Source: Diphasiastrum complanatum (taxonomy: Eukaryota; Streptophyta; Lycopodiopsida; Lycopodiales; Lycopodiaceae). From it: DNA of 64,000 nucleotides. Within the stretch, counting starts at the first letter, position 1. The number at the start of each line of letters is the position of its first letter. The DNA is taken from contig CM055110.1 of the NCBI GenBank assembly GCA_029204225.1, forward strand, positions 21,966,881 through 22,030,880, read 5' to 3'. Positions 42,901-53,657 of the stretch are shown piece by piece. The position numbers and the translations under genes were made by a program. The notes beneath the pieces are model-generated. The model was not told where the DNA came from. It worked only from the letters and a program-made list of their open reading frames with translations, and ran no database searches.

Positions 42901-43380
42901 CAAAATGTGTTTGTCTAAAATTACGAAGCCTAGTGTCTTCAAGTGTGGCATTTGGAAAGTAGATGCCTAATAAAACCACATTTGTAGTTTGATTTATGTT
43001 CATACATACATGTGTACAATGTCAAGAGAAAACTGACACTTGGACTTCACACCAAGGTCCACAAAGTAGTTGTTTTTTATTTTCTTGTGAAAAATATATG
43101 TTTTTGTTTTATTACTTTTTGGAGTCCCATTCCAAAATGGAACTTGTTTCAAAATGGGCAACTATGGTTCAAAAGCCTTCAATAGTCAAGCTTCGCCTCT
43201 AAAAAATTGTTTGAATCAAACAATCTTGATTCAATTCAATTTGGCTCATAAACTTGAACTGTAAAGAAGCAACCTAAAACAAATTGTACTTTGCTCATGT
43301 ATTTGAGAATATAAACTCAATCGTCAATGTGTTGCCACACCTTCATTCCTAAAACTAGCAAAAAAAATAGTATTAGAATA

Positions 43381-43505
43381 TTTCTCATATTAAGGAAGTG
43401 CTCGCCATCGTACAATCTATCATAATATTGCTCGCCAAAAACAATTCCTCATATTAGAGAAGTGCTCGCCATCATACAATGTATCTTAATATTGCTCGCC
43501 AAATT
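43381..43505. repeat. Subterminal tandem repeat of the Mutator-like insertion
   Basis: Two consecutive units of about 62 bp (43381-43442 and 43443-43504), each with tcatatta.gaagtgctcgccatc.tacaat.tatc.taatattgctcgcc, differing at a few bases. Together with the end they place the word gctcgcc six times within 170 bp. Confidence 0.75.
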
Positions 43506-43555
43506 CTGCTTGCCTTGACATACTCGCCGAGAAATGCTCGCCAAAAAATCGCATC

Positions 43556-43565
43556 CCTAGAATCA
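43556..43565. other. Target-site duplication, right, Mutator-like insertion
   Basis: cctagaatca, identical to 41790-41799. Confidence 0.75.
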
Positions 43566-44400
43566 CTGCTTCTCTGAAGTCGATCAAGATTTTTTTGTTG
43601 CAAGTGATGTGTGATGTTGCTCCTGAATCAATGACTACATCGTAGTCTTATTTAGTGTAGCTCGATGAAGCTTCATCAAGTATTGTGAAGGCTTCATCAC
43701 CTCTATCTGCATCTTTATATGACTCTACAACATATGTTTTCTCAGTTTTGTTCTTTCTTTTTGGGTTGAATCTGCAATCGTATGTAGAGTGCCCCTTCTT
43801 CTTGCAATGCATGCAAGGTATTGTTGAATTGAACCAACATTTGTTTTGTGAAGAGAGCTTTCTCTTGATCACTGCTTCCTTCTCCTTCATCTCTCATCAA
43901 CGACAAGACTGATTGCTTTGTCGAATGTCATATCTAGTAGACTCAATATGAGCATTCTCAATGGCTGATAGGATGTAGGTAGAGACTTCATGAAGTACAT
44001 CAATTGTTGTGGTGCTGGGACCTGGTGCTCCTATCCTGATACAGCGAATTGAGTGAAAATCATTCTGATCTTCTCAATGTGTTGTTCACATCGTATGGAT
44101 TGCAGCTGATTGTGAGATGCATCACTAAAGCTGCAGTCCTCACTTCGTACTTTTGTTTCAATCTTTTTCATGCTGCATGGCACAGTCTTCAATCTACATG
44201 AGTAGATCTCCGTTGATGGACGAAACAATAATCGTCATTGCACGCTCATCCTTTATGATCCATTCAGCTCTCCTCGGGTCTCTCTTTGGAGGCTGCACCT
44301 CTGAGAGTTCGGTCACCGACCAGATGCCTTAGCCCTTCAGAAGTGTTTTGATTTTGAATTTTCATATCCTATAGTTTGCACCATCAAGGCTGATTGCTAC
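43566..44400 (-). pseudogene. Copia H gag and protease start
   Basis: On the minus strand: a helical gag remnant (LTSI.CEQH.E-like, IFTQFAVSG, MKSLPTSYQPLRMLILSLLDM in shifted frames), then a knuckle CMHCKKKGHSTYDC (canonical CX2CX4HX4C) followed by RFNPKRKNKTEK. The protease site reads DVVIDSGATSHITCN directly after the stop at 43648. Stops and shifts are common upstream of 43890. The frame is then cut by the Mutator-like insertion. Confidence 0.65.
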
Positions 44401-44569
44401 ACCTAATTTTTATATTTCTATTTATAGGCCCATTTATTGTTGTGCAAATATTGCCTCAACAGGGCCCCCGACCTGAATTAGTGTTAGTCTTTCATCACTA
44501 GAGCTAATAGGGGGTAGACTCACGACGACGCTTGATAAGACTGCCGGTGACTTGTTCCATGAATTCAAG

Positions 44570-46740
44570 TCACTCATAGCTCTGCTCATCTTGGAGGGGG
44601 AAGAAAACTGGATGAACTCCCTTCAACCAAAATTGGGCAATCTGTGTTTGAAATTTGTTGGGCCATGAATGATTAAGCATTGTCAATCTATGATACATGC
44701 GTGCCACTAAAAGTTGCTCTTCAATTTTGTCAGACGCCACAACTTTATTTGGATTAAAAAATATCGATGGTAGAAAATCGTCCCACTTGATTGGGAATTT
44801 TATAAAAAATGCCAAATTGTGGGTATATGCTTCTGCCGCACAAACTGTCGGATTTGAGAATGTATTATGTTGATGTAAAAATTGAATGAGAGCCCTTTTG
44901 GTATCTACATCCATGCCCCAACCATGTTCTGAGTGGACCTTTGGCCAGTTAATGATTTTTACAGTAATATGGTCCAAAGGTACTCCACACTCCACTCACT
45001 TTTTTCTCCTTGGAATGGGGATGCAGTGGGTTTATTCTGAGAGATCTTGGGCTGGCCACATAAGTCATGATGGAGAAGATGTCTTCTCAAAAATGTGTTG
45101 CCGCCATACAAATTGTGGACTCAGCACCAAGATGCAAGATATTTCTGTGCCTTTTATTCCGGGTGTAGTAAATGAGATTTTCCACCCTCCACGTGAGGAT
45201 ATGTACACATAATTCATTGATTTCCTCCTCCATGCTTTTGGGCTTCATGAAGGCCTGAGATGTGGATATGGAGCGAGAGCCTTGAGATGAGGAGGCTAGT
45301 TGCCCCTCCATGCTCTATTCCATTGTGGTATCCAGCCTTGCTGCTTGTGGATAACCCTTCTAATCTTGGCTTTGAGCGGGTTGAGCAACTTCAAACTGGG
45401 GTGGTGGTGGAACTACCAATTGGGGTGCCTATTGTGGGGCAATTAGCTTTTGCCAGTCTTGGAGCATGGCCTTGGCTTTGGATAACTCTTGTTGTGCCAT
45501 TTTCCGGTACTGGTCAAATTTTGTCTAATAGCTCGCTAGTGTCCTCTTGTAGAGATCCAACTATTGAGCCAAATAATCGGCTTCATCTTGGGTGAGTGGG
45601 CATGTAGTGGGCATTGGATGGGTGTGCCATTTTGTGCGTTCCTTTTGTAGAGTATTCACATCCACTACCAGCCGTAGATTCTCTATTTGGGTTACTTGGA
45701 AATGGGCCTAAAGCAGGACGGGTAGTAGCCGTGGATTCCTGGACCTTTGTAGATGTGTCCACCACCGACTTGTATAAAATTTTGATGTAGTCTTGAAGGG
45801 CCACCTCGTGCTATTCCACCTTCATGACTCTTTTTTTTCTACATCTATGTGTTGCTACACTCCCTAGGAATCATGCTTCAGCTACTCTAGCTTCGTGTTG
45901 TTTGTGGCCAAGTTGACCACTCGACTATCCAATTTCTATTTATCAGCTACGAGCTAGTTGAGGCAAGCACCCAACTGTTGATAAGTCGTCTTCACATCGA
46001 GTGGAGCAGCCGGTGTCGAGGTGCTAATTGGGCCGAGACTCGGCCTCTTCTTCTATTTCTTTTTCTTCTACTAGTTCCTCTGCTTGAGCAAGATATTCTG
46101 GTGCTTTTGGATCAGCATGCAGAGGAGAGGGCATGTACTCAATGCATTCGTCATGCATCATCATCTAAGGGTTTATCATACTCAACAATCACCACGGTGG
46201 GAGGGATAGGGAGTGGAACAATGGTGTGAATGGGATGAGAGATGGGTTGTTCAAAAGAAGGGAGAATGAGAGGCATGGGAAATTCAAGGGTGGTGTCAAG
46301 GATTCATAATGGACAAGGTGCATGGGGAGAGTTGGGAATCTTGTGGATTGGGAGGAGTGGAGATGTGGGGAGGAGAAGAGATAGTGGCGGTGTTCAAAGA
46401 GGCCAAGTGGGTGAGATGAACAGGGGAGTTGATGGTGATGGAAGGGGTGGCATCAGGGCTAGTGGGTAGGCAGGGAGGATGGATGCGAAAGCGGTGGCTA
46501 TGAGATCCATAATGGGATGAGTAGCATGGCGGTAGGTACTACGGACAGGAGGTGGAGAGTCGACCGCACCACGCATGTGCTTGGATGAGAAAGTGTCAAG
46601 AGATATGGATGGAGGGCGTTGACTACTGGAGGGGATGGCAATGGAGAGAACGGAGGATCAGTGAAATCCTTGAATCTTCTATTTAAGGTGGGTGATAGAG
46701 AGGGCGGGTATGAGGGGCCATGGCAAAATTTTGGCATACG
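44570..46740 (-). pseudogene. Long decayed additional ORF, central and C-terminal part
   Basis: The minus strand is open in long stretches with occasional stops. In order they give a proline-rich start (MPKFCHGPSYPPSLSPTLNR, 46737), a Glu/Lys-rich region (EELVEEKEIEEEAESR), a possible coiled coil (SELLDKIDQYRKMAQQELSK, about 45490-45560) and a 141-codon final segment (MECGVPLDHITVKIINWPK). None of these resembles gag, RT or integrase, and no known family was recognised. It follows, on the same strand, the domain shared with the gypsy B additional ORF, so it may be the rest of that protein. Confidence 0.4.
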
Positions 46741-46859
46741 TTGGTCTTAATGGCCCTTTGTAGCTTAGAAGTCACAAAAGGGTGCCAATTGTGTATGGCA
46801 CTATAGTGTTTTCCGAAAATTCTTTATGGGATTCTACAATTTTGTGTAGAATAAGGGAG

Positions 46860-47340
46860 GGAATGTGCTCCTTGCACAGATTCTTGATGGCCAATGAGAA
46901 GCGGATTGGACAATAGAATCGATGATGGCCTCTATCAGATACCCATCGTTCGTGTGAACTCTAGGCACTGAGGAGTCCAACAAAGATGAGATGGCTATAG
47001 GGGCTTGGTGATGTGATGGCTTTTGTCTATCACTGAAAACAATTCCACTGGTAACCAAGGATTTTGGGTTCACACGCACTCAATGCGTGGTTCCCTACTA
47101 TTGGATATAGAATCTAGATTTATCTTCATCCCAACAAGTATCGAAGGCCTAGATGACAAAGTCTAGATTCATGGCATAGGTAAACAATTAGAAATAGATT
47201 CCCATTGCTTGTGTGACTAATTGGGTTGTTTGGATCCATGGCATGATCTGGGTGTCAATTGGAGGTCAAAAAATGTGTGTGGTAGTAGGAACGGTGTGAC
47301 GGACGATATGAAAGGTATCAACCTCATCAAATGGACTAGA
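46860..47340 (-). pseudogene. N-terminal domain of the additional ORF, minus strand
   Basis: Translated on the minus strand from about 47340: VDTFHIVRHTVPTTTHIF, NLDFVI-stop-AFDTCWDEDK, FYIQ, GIVFSDRQKPSHHQAPIAIS, VHTNDGYLIEAIIDSIVQ. This aligns over 150 residues with 38750-39130 of gypsy B at roughly 35-40% identity by eye, in the same order and with few gaps. Six or so stops break it. It lies in antisense to the LTR that begins at 47346. Confidence 0.55.
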
Positions 47341-47578
47341 GGGAGTGTTGTATAAGTGTGAGGGATTTTAACCCTGCGTGTGTAAGTCCCAACCCAATGA
47401 TCACATAGTTATTTGATTAACTAGAAGTTAATAAAGGGACTTTAGGCCAAATTGCGGGAATGAAATGTCGTAGGGGCTAATAGTCCAATTAGTGAATAAA
47501 AGAGGGTTCCTCTAAATTTTCAAAATTCAAATAATAAGAGAACCTGGCCAATAGGAATTGAGGCCAAGGTCCTAAAAT

Positions 47579-47594
47579 CCACTATAAATAGTGG
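47579..47594 (+). promoter_or_regulatory. TATA box within a hairpin, gypsy C LTR
   Basis: ccactataaatagtgg: 7-base arms (ccactat and atagtgg) around aa, with TATAAATA inside. About 60% of the LTR lies downstream, which suits a transcription start near 47610-47620. Confidence 0.5.
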
Positions 47595-47763
47595 TACTTT
47601 GTAGTTCATTTTAAATTCACATTTCTAATCAAGAAGGTGGAACTTCTATCAAATTGGATTTGGATGTCTTTGCTTTTCTTTCTTGCTCCATCTCTCATTT
47701 TTTCTTTGGATTTTTATGTTAATTGGATTTGCTAATTGTTGTATTGAGTATTGTTATACTTTT

Positions 47764-47766
<3 letters not shown>

Positions 47767-47850
<84 letters not shown>

Positions 47851-47851
47851 G
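47767..47851. repeat. (GA)n microsatellite ending in a G run
   Basis: About 74 bp of GA repeats followed by about 11 G, inside the gypsy C LTR, downstream of its TATA box. Confidence 0.95.
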
Positions 47852-47985
47852 AAAGTAAGCTTGAACTTGTGGTGGATTAGGGTTAATATCTTTGTAGTGT
47901 TAGATGTTGAATCATAAGCATGTGCTTGAATTTGAACTATGTTATTGCTCTCATGGGAACAAATCTCACGCGTGACATAAAATTT

Positions 47986-48000
47986 TGGTGCCGTAAATGG
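47986..48000 (+). other. Gypsy C primer-binding-site-like sequence
   Basis: tggtgccgtaaatgg lies 8 bases after the LTR end. It resembles the TGGCGCCGTTGCCGGGG primer word of plant Tat/Athila elements in its first nine bases only. Confidence 0.4.
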
Positions 48001-49440
48001 GAGGCTATGCCAATTTTTCATTTTCAGCATGTTTATGATCCATGGATGTACGTTAGCTTGTATTTAGACATCTTGGTCTTGGCATAGTAGTGTTCAAGTG
48101 CATTTAGGGTTAGTTTTGGTGAGAATTTTATTTTTTTTGTGTGTGAATTTCTTGCTTGTAACCTATTTTGATTGATGAACAAGGAAGGTCAAATAGATCA
48201 CCATTTTTAAGATCCATTTGGATCTGATGAAATCGGTTAAATCACAAAAAATGTTCCTTTTTCTACAATTTGGTGACAAAAGAGAAAAAATCTTCATCGG
48301 ACGCTAATAACTTTGGGTTCCTTTGCAACCAACCTTCTCCCACTTGTTCGGCAGAGCGCCCTGATGCAATGAAGCTACAATTTGAAGGGCGAAGGTTACT
48401 TTCTAGCCATCTTTCAAAAATTGAAGAAAAATTGTCAGCAATAGTGAAAAAAAATATCTAAATCAAAAAAATACATAAAACCATTCTTCGCGTATTCTAG
48501 TGTATATGGATCTGACTTAGATCTACTTATATCTAGATCAACAAAGGTTCATTCCAAAAATATAAAGCCAAGTGAATGTTCCACTAGTTTCTAATAACCT
48601 TTTGTTGAAAATTTCACACCTTTCTACAAAAATATCAGTTCTCTGAGGGAAACCTGCATCTTAACCTTCTTCAATGTCATCAATCATTCCATCATAATAT
48701 TTTTGGTAAACAGTGACTTAGAGGAACATTAACTCAAGGTTATTTGTGATTTTGACCTATTTTTTGTAAATACAAAACTACCATTTTTTATAAAAATAAC
48801 AGTATCTCTCTTCAACCTTTGCCTGAACTTTTGTCGACTTTATTGAGGTTTTCAGATATAGTAATTCATCATTTTTAAGTTTGACGAAGGTTAATTTTCA
48901 TCAATATTGTTCAAAAATCCACTTTTAATCCTCGCCAAGCTACAAAAGTCTCATCTTTTGCCAATTCTACCATAGTTGTATCTTTGTCTAATATATGTCC
49001 TGTTAAATAGCCAAAGGTTAGCTTTTTTTAGATTTATCAAATATAACAAATTAAGCGATTTTTTTACTCGAAATAATAGTGGAAAACTCTCATTGAGTTA
49101 ACCTTTGCCTAAAAAACCTTTTCGAATACCATTTTTGAGTTCTGATCTACCTAAACTAGCTACTATCAAATTTGTGAAAGTTTTTGAATTGATTTGATAC
49201 TTAGTATTGAGAAAATCTTATTTTTGAGTGTTTATTGCTTGATCAAGATTTTTATTTTTCAAATTTATATTCTGATTATCAAGTGATCAGGGTTTTACAA
49301 ATCAGATCAAAAAATAAAATTTAATTGAAAAATCTAGATCTAGTCTCTCAAAAATCTAGATCCAGTCTCATTTGCACATCTATACTTTATCGATTTTTTA
49401 TTTCTTTTAAAGTAATTCTTAAAAATGACAAACTTAGGTT
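48001..49440 (+). other. Gypsy C leader
   Basis: About 1.4 kb of leader without a convincing ORF, homologous in its parts 48480-48830 and 48840-49200 to the gypsy A noncoding DNA at 1-390 and 2361-2760. It carries AACCTTCGCC-like words (near 48544, 48663, 48821 and 48885). Unlike copy A, it is free of insertions and shows the ancestral order. Confidence 0.5.
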
Positions 49441-50772
49441 CTAAACCATAAGTTCAGGTGCCTCAACCATGTCCTATCATCAGATGAACTCCTCGTTTAG
49501 AGTTTCCTAGGTATAATGGATTATTATATCCAGTTAGATTTCTCAAAAATTTTACTGAATCTTGCAAAATTTATGGTGAAGTTAATCTAGAAGACAAACT
49601 TAAACTCTTCTCTATGTCCTTGACTGGTGCTGTTTAGAATTGATTTTACAATTATGACTTGACACAGGATTCTAATTGGGAAGTAATTAAAATTGAATTG
49701 AATGTATCAAGCATTTCCAATCAAAATGTGAACCTGATCTTTTAAATGACGAGGCTCTGAATATCTGATTTTTGGTTGAATTGTCAAAAATGTATTAGAT
49801 GTGAGCTCAAACGTTGTAAAAAGTACATGACATTACAATAGGCAATGGATGCAGCTATTTGCAAAAAAGATAAAGATTTAGATGATGAGCCACATGTTGG
49901 AATGTTTTCGCATGCCACAACAAACGACCAACACTTTCACTATGATTACGTTAATGCGACAACCGAATTGATGATGGACAACTTTGAAAAACTTGGCCAG
50001 AAGCAGTAGTTGTAGTTGGATAATTTGCAAGCACAATTTGATGTGAAGCTAAAAGCCTTGGAAGAACATTATGCTAAGATCGACAAAGGTGTTGAGAATA
50101 TGGTCAAACTTTTTTCTAGCAGAGAAAATGTTTGGTGTGCGATCTGTGTTGGCAATCATACCGTGAACGAGTGATCGACTATGAAGCGACAACTGATCGA
50201 TACTCATTGTCATTTGTGCAATTCAAATGAACACGAAACTATTTTTTGCTCGTTCAATCCTTGGATTATTCAGCAAAAATTATCACAAGCACCAAATGGA
50301 AAGGTCCATGATGGATCCAGAAGCTTCAATGAGCCAAGGCCAATGGAATTATACTTCAGAACAAGAACCTGGAGTTCCAGAGCAACTTGTGATCGATGTT
50401 GCTGCAGAACAACAATATGCTAGACAATGGGCTAAAGTACTACTTGGTTGTCTTGGATGTGGAGAAAATCATCGAATTGCAGAATGTTCAAATAAAGACA
50501 AATTCAATCCTTTTTGTCGTGAATGTGATTATGGGCATTGCTACAAAGATTGTCCAGCTAGATTGAAGCCACCACCTGTAACTGCTCCATTGATCATGAT
50601 TACTATCAAACCAATACCAACAATTCATCTTGTTCCACAAAAATCCTTTGAACCATCTACACCGGTTATGGTCGTCACGAGAGCTCAAAAACAAAAAGAA
50701 GTTGTTGAACCATCACCTACAAAATTTAGACTGATCGCCGATTTACCAATTGTCTTTGGGATTATCGGTTGA
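49441..50772 (+). pseudogene. Gypsy C gag
   Basis: From about 49470 the frame shows LEFPRYNGLLYPVRFLKNFT, ESCKIYGEVNLEDKLKLFSM and LTGAV (gag core), then a helical stretch (LDNLQAQFDVKLKALEEHY, about 50020-50080). Three Cys/His modules follow: CHLCNSNEHETIFC, CLGCGENHRIAEC (short CX2CX3HX4C) and FCRECDYGHCYKDCP. The tail has MVVTRAQKQKEVVEPSP. Stops interrupt the core, and the 181-codon frame 50227-50772 is the longest open part. This is the most complete gag of this family here. Confidence 0.7.
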
Positions 50773-51440
50773 CTATTGTATCAATTTGGATAGTTGAGAC
50801 ATTGGAATCATTTGAAAAATTGAAAAACACCATAGCTTTTGCACCAATACTACGAGCACCTAATTGGACAATAGAATTCTACGTACATACTGATGCATCA
50901 AAATATGCTATTGGATCTGTGTTAACTAAGTGGGGTGAATAGAGGAAGGACTTTCCTATTAGATTTGTCAGCCGCCAACTTAATGATGTTGAAGTAAACT
51001 ATTCTACCACAGAACGTGAAGCGTTGCCTATGGTTTTTTTAGTTAAGAAGTTTCGACATTATTTGATGGCAATACATTTTGCATTTTATACTGACCATCA
51101 TCCTTTGCTTTATCTAGTGAAAAAAACCTGCAATACAGGACACATTGCAAGATGGTTACTTTTACTATCTGAATTTGATTTTTGAGTTTTGGTTCAGAAA
51201 AGCAAACAACATTATCTTGCCAATCATGTTTTAGCGATATAGGCAGCACTAGTTAATACGGAAGTTGATGACGAACTACCAAATGCTGCATTTTTTTTAT
51301 GTTGAAGCAGTATCGAAATGGGCAGCAAACATTGTTGAATATCTGATGATGAGTCAACCTAATTAATCCTTGCCTAACGTTCAACAACGACAATTGATTG
51401 TAAAGGCACAACCTTATCAATTGATTGTTGGTCAATTGTG
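50773..51440 (+). pseudogene. Gypsy C RNase H, joined to gag by an internal deletion
   Basis: Directly after gag the sequence becomes the RT-RNase H junction: homology to 6865-7360 of A and 36180-36830 of B. It includes HTDASKYAIGSVLTK, FVSRQLNDVEVNYSTTERE in part, FYTDHHPLLYLVKKT and WLLLLSEFDF. The protease and nearly all of RT (about 3 kb) are deleted. The integrase is absent beyond 51440. A non-autonomous deletion derivative. Confidence 0.7.
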
Positions 51441-51599
51441 TGTAGGGACTGACATCCCATATTAACTATCAAATTTAAGGTGAGGATTAGATGTTACAAA
51501 TCCAACGGTCAAGATCTCTTTGAAGGGACCCAATGGCACTTGAAGTGCATACTGCCTTTCAACTTCATTAAAAAATTTCAAATTGAAAGGGACGCAAGA

Positions 51600-51770
51600 G
51601 TGTGAAATTAGCATCAAGAGAAGTTCAAGCATGGTGGTGTTGTGAGAGCGAAGAACATCCTTGATTTGATCCACACAGACTTATGTGGACTTATGAGGAC
51701 GATGTCCACAGGGGGGGTGTATTATTTCGTCACCTTCATAGGTAATATGTCTCATAAGATGTGGATATAC
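51600..51770 (+). pseudogene. Copia integrase scrap
   Basis: The plus strand encodes VRAKNILDLIHTDLCGLMRT, then MSTGGVYYFVTFIGN, the start of the integrase core (first catalytic region, with FIDD-like FIGN). It ends where an LTR begins at 51771. Confidence 0.55.
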
Positions 51771-52422
51771 TGTGAAAAATCATAGATCAAAACACTATTA
51801 GTTCATCAATGATATTTAGCCAATTTGGATCACACATCTAGATTCATCAACAACATAGAAATCACTACTTTATGCATGCTAGAATTTATAATTGCATCAG
51901 GCTCTAATCATAACCACTTAGATATGACTTAGTACTGTCCCTTTCCATATACCAGTAGTACAATGTAGTACTCCACATGTGTGAAAGCTAGATCAACGAG
52001 AAAATCAAAATTCTACACATAGAAACTCAAGATATCATGAGAAATCCACAATAGATGGACATACAATCAACAAAGATGAATTCTCCACATCATAAGAGAG
52101 TACAATGATTTGTTCTCATGTAGATACAGCTATTTATAGCATCCTAAATGTCATTTAGCCACTTTCCCTAAGTATGCCCTAAAATGGCAACTTCTAGGTA
52201 CTTAACCAAAAACCTAGAAATACTAGTCCAAATGCAATGTACCAAAATTAGCCAATTAGAATGGGTCCAAACGTGACTTCATCCACCTATCTACTTTCTA
52301 AAAATAGTAATACCACTATTTAGGCCCTTATTGACAAATATGAAACTATCTCTAAGTTGAGATTTCATTTTGGCCTCCAAAAATGCCAAATAAAATATCG
52401 AGACTAGTTGACAATTTTCACA
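51771..52422 (-). repeat. Copia LTR (minus strand), related to the copia E LTR
   Basis: 652 bp, beginning tgtgaaaaatcatag and ending gacaattttcaca, with inverted ends like those of the copia E LTR (11287-11935), which it resembles along its length (for example 'gccaaat' and 'gcaatgtac' blocks). On the minus strand the LTR follows a purine-rich gttgaagagggag and a pol C-terminus, so it is a 3' LTR. No flanking duplication is visible. Confidence 0.65.
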
Positions 52423-52520
52423 CTCCCTCTTCAACTAATTTTAGCATAGATTTGTATAGTACACCAAGTAATGTTCTATGCTTCATAAACAAGTCCTTCA
52501 CTAGGAAAAATATGGGCTCA
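52423..52520 (-). pseudogene. Copia pol C-terminal tail
   Basis: The minus-strand frame gives FFLVKDLFMKHRTLLGV in the place of the usual ...DLLTK..LPT...LR.LLGV end of copia pol, then LVEEGV and the polypurine tract. The rest of pol is gone. The bases next to it (ctcaaaatgggccctttaagaattt, about 52508-52532, split here by position) resemble the end of the 379-bp element at 16797-16829. Confidence 0.45.
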
Positions 52521-52974
52521 AAATGGGCCCTTTAAGAATTTTCACTTTAGAGAGAGATTACAAAGAGAGAGAATGCGAACCGATAACTTTTGGTCGTCGT
52601 TTTTCGAGTTTCCAGCCTTGCCCGTCGTTTAACTGGTATGGTTAACTTCAGACATTAGTTAGTTAAGCATGAGATGTAATAACTTCTCTTCATGCTCGTT
52701 TCAAAATTCGAGGCTAGAGATTTAAGAGTGTAAATCTTGGTGTGCTCATTGCTAAAACTGAAGCGGGAGTACAATGTGCACTTTTGAAATTTTTGTATGC
52801 TTACAGTGAAATATGAGGTGGGACAATTTTTCAGCACGACATACACATTACAAAAGTAAGGTACGCTAGATCTATTTAGTTAGACTTGTTGTGGTTTGAA
52901 GCATTTACGAATTGTAGCTTTCAACAATGGCAATGTTCCATTTGCATGTTGCACTTCCTATGTAATGCACTCCA
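52521..52974. other. Gene-free stretch
   Basis: About 450 bp. No ORF of note and no repeat recognised beyond a short GAGA patch at 52548-52574. It ends just before an open frame with a possible splice acceptor (ctccag at 52970-52975). Confidence 0.4.
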
Positions 52975-52975
52975 G

Positions 52976-53406
52976 TTATTAAAGAGAATTCGAAAGCCGT
53001 AGAGAATGCTGCAGCAATAGTTAGAGAATTGAGAATGAATAATCATAAGAATATAGATTTGTGGGTGGATGAATCAATTTATCCTAATGATCCAACTACC
53101 AATTTGTGTCTAGATTTTAAGTCCGTAACTCGTCTTCTCAGATTTGTATGTGAAGGAAATAGTGGATTACTTGAATATTGTCAAAGGTTGCATGATATTG
53201 GAATGCATAGCATATCTTGTCTTAATCAACAATTACAGTCTGCTAATCAACAATTGCAACAATCAAATCTACAATCGCTTCATTGTGTGCAACATGCTAG
53301 TGCTAAAAACATTGCACTCAAGCATGCTATATCAGAGTTGAATGCTACAATCACAACTCTTCGAGGCTCAAACCAAGAAATGTTAGAATCCATGAAAAAG
53401 TTGTGA
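52976..53406 (+). CDS. Exon-like ORF with Gln-rich coiled coil, unknown function
   Basis: The frame is open from about 52967 and contains an ATG at 53029. It encodes ENSKAVENAAAIVRELRMNN, DLWVDESIYPNDPTTN, then a Gln/Leu-rich heptad-like region (CLNQQLQSANQQLQQSNLQS) and a helical end (SELNATITTLRGSNQEM) to TGA at 53404-53406. In the same phase it continues for 47 codons after the stop to TAA before a possible splice donor (gtatgt, 53551). No retroelement motif. It may be a host-gene exon or a captured fragment. Family not recognised. Confidence 0.4.
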
Positions 53407-53550
53407 TCTGATAGTTTAAAATCTGTTGTTGATATACAAGTTTTAAAAAAGACAATGATGAAAAGAAAAATAAAGAGAGTACCGATGAAGAATATTGATG
53501 ACTTTTCCACACATAGTGGCAATCTAGAAAAAAAGGATTTGAGCATCTAA

Positions 53551-53657
53551 GTATGTTTTCTTATAAACTGTCTATTTGATTTGTATTTGTCATTTAAGTT
53601 TGATTTGCATTATCGATTTATTAAACATAATTTGAGTTTTTGTATGTTTGTTGCAGA
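53551..53657 (+). other. Possible intron
   Basis: The sequence starts gtatgttttc and ends tttgttgcag, with a T-rich interior: consensus-quality plant splice sites separated by 107 bp. It lies between two open segments. The stop codon just before the donor weakens the case. Confidence 0.3.

Larger units (their letters stand above)
41800..43555. mobile_element. 1756-bp Mutator-like (MULE-type) insertion in copia H
   Basis: The ends are inverted repeats: left ggggatgatttttggcgagc, and right, as reverse complement, gatgcgattttttggcgagc, both going on to atttctc..cgag, about 33 bp with few mismatches and weaker similarity to about 60 bp. The flanks are a 10-bp direct repeat, which fits the 9-11 bp duplications of Mutator-like elements. 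No transposase is visible. Inside are subterminal GCTCGCC repeats, a copia gag scrap (42336-42462), and a cluster of long palindromes (42485-42900). Probably non-autonomous. Confidence 0.65.
47346..47977 (+). repeat. Gypsy C LTR
   Basis: It starts TGTTGTATAAG after a purine-rich actagagggag and ends cacgcgtgaca before a primer-like site, giving 632 bp with TG...CA ends. A TATA box lies in a hairpin (ccactataaatagtgg, 47579-47594). A (GA)n-G11 tract follows at 47767-47851. Only one copy is in the window, so the limits rest on the flanking tract and primer site. Confidence 0.5.

Noticed and set aside
43381-43505. CRISPR-like repeat array
   Set aside because: Only two direct units with no spacers of even length, in a plant transposon end. 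It is an ordinary tandem duplication.
45260-45595. 111-codon plus-strand ORF
   Set aside because: It runs antisense to the better-supported minus-strand coding-like stretch at 44570-46740.
47683-47917. Arg-Glu repeat ORFs
   Set aside because: Translation of the (GA)n tract in the gypsy C LTR.
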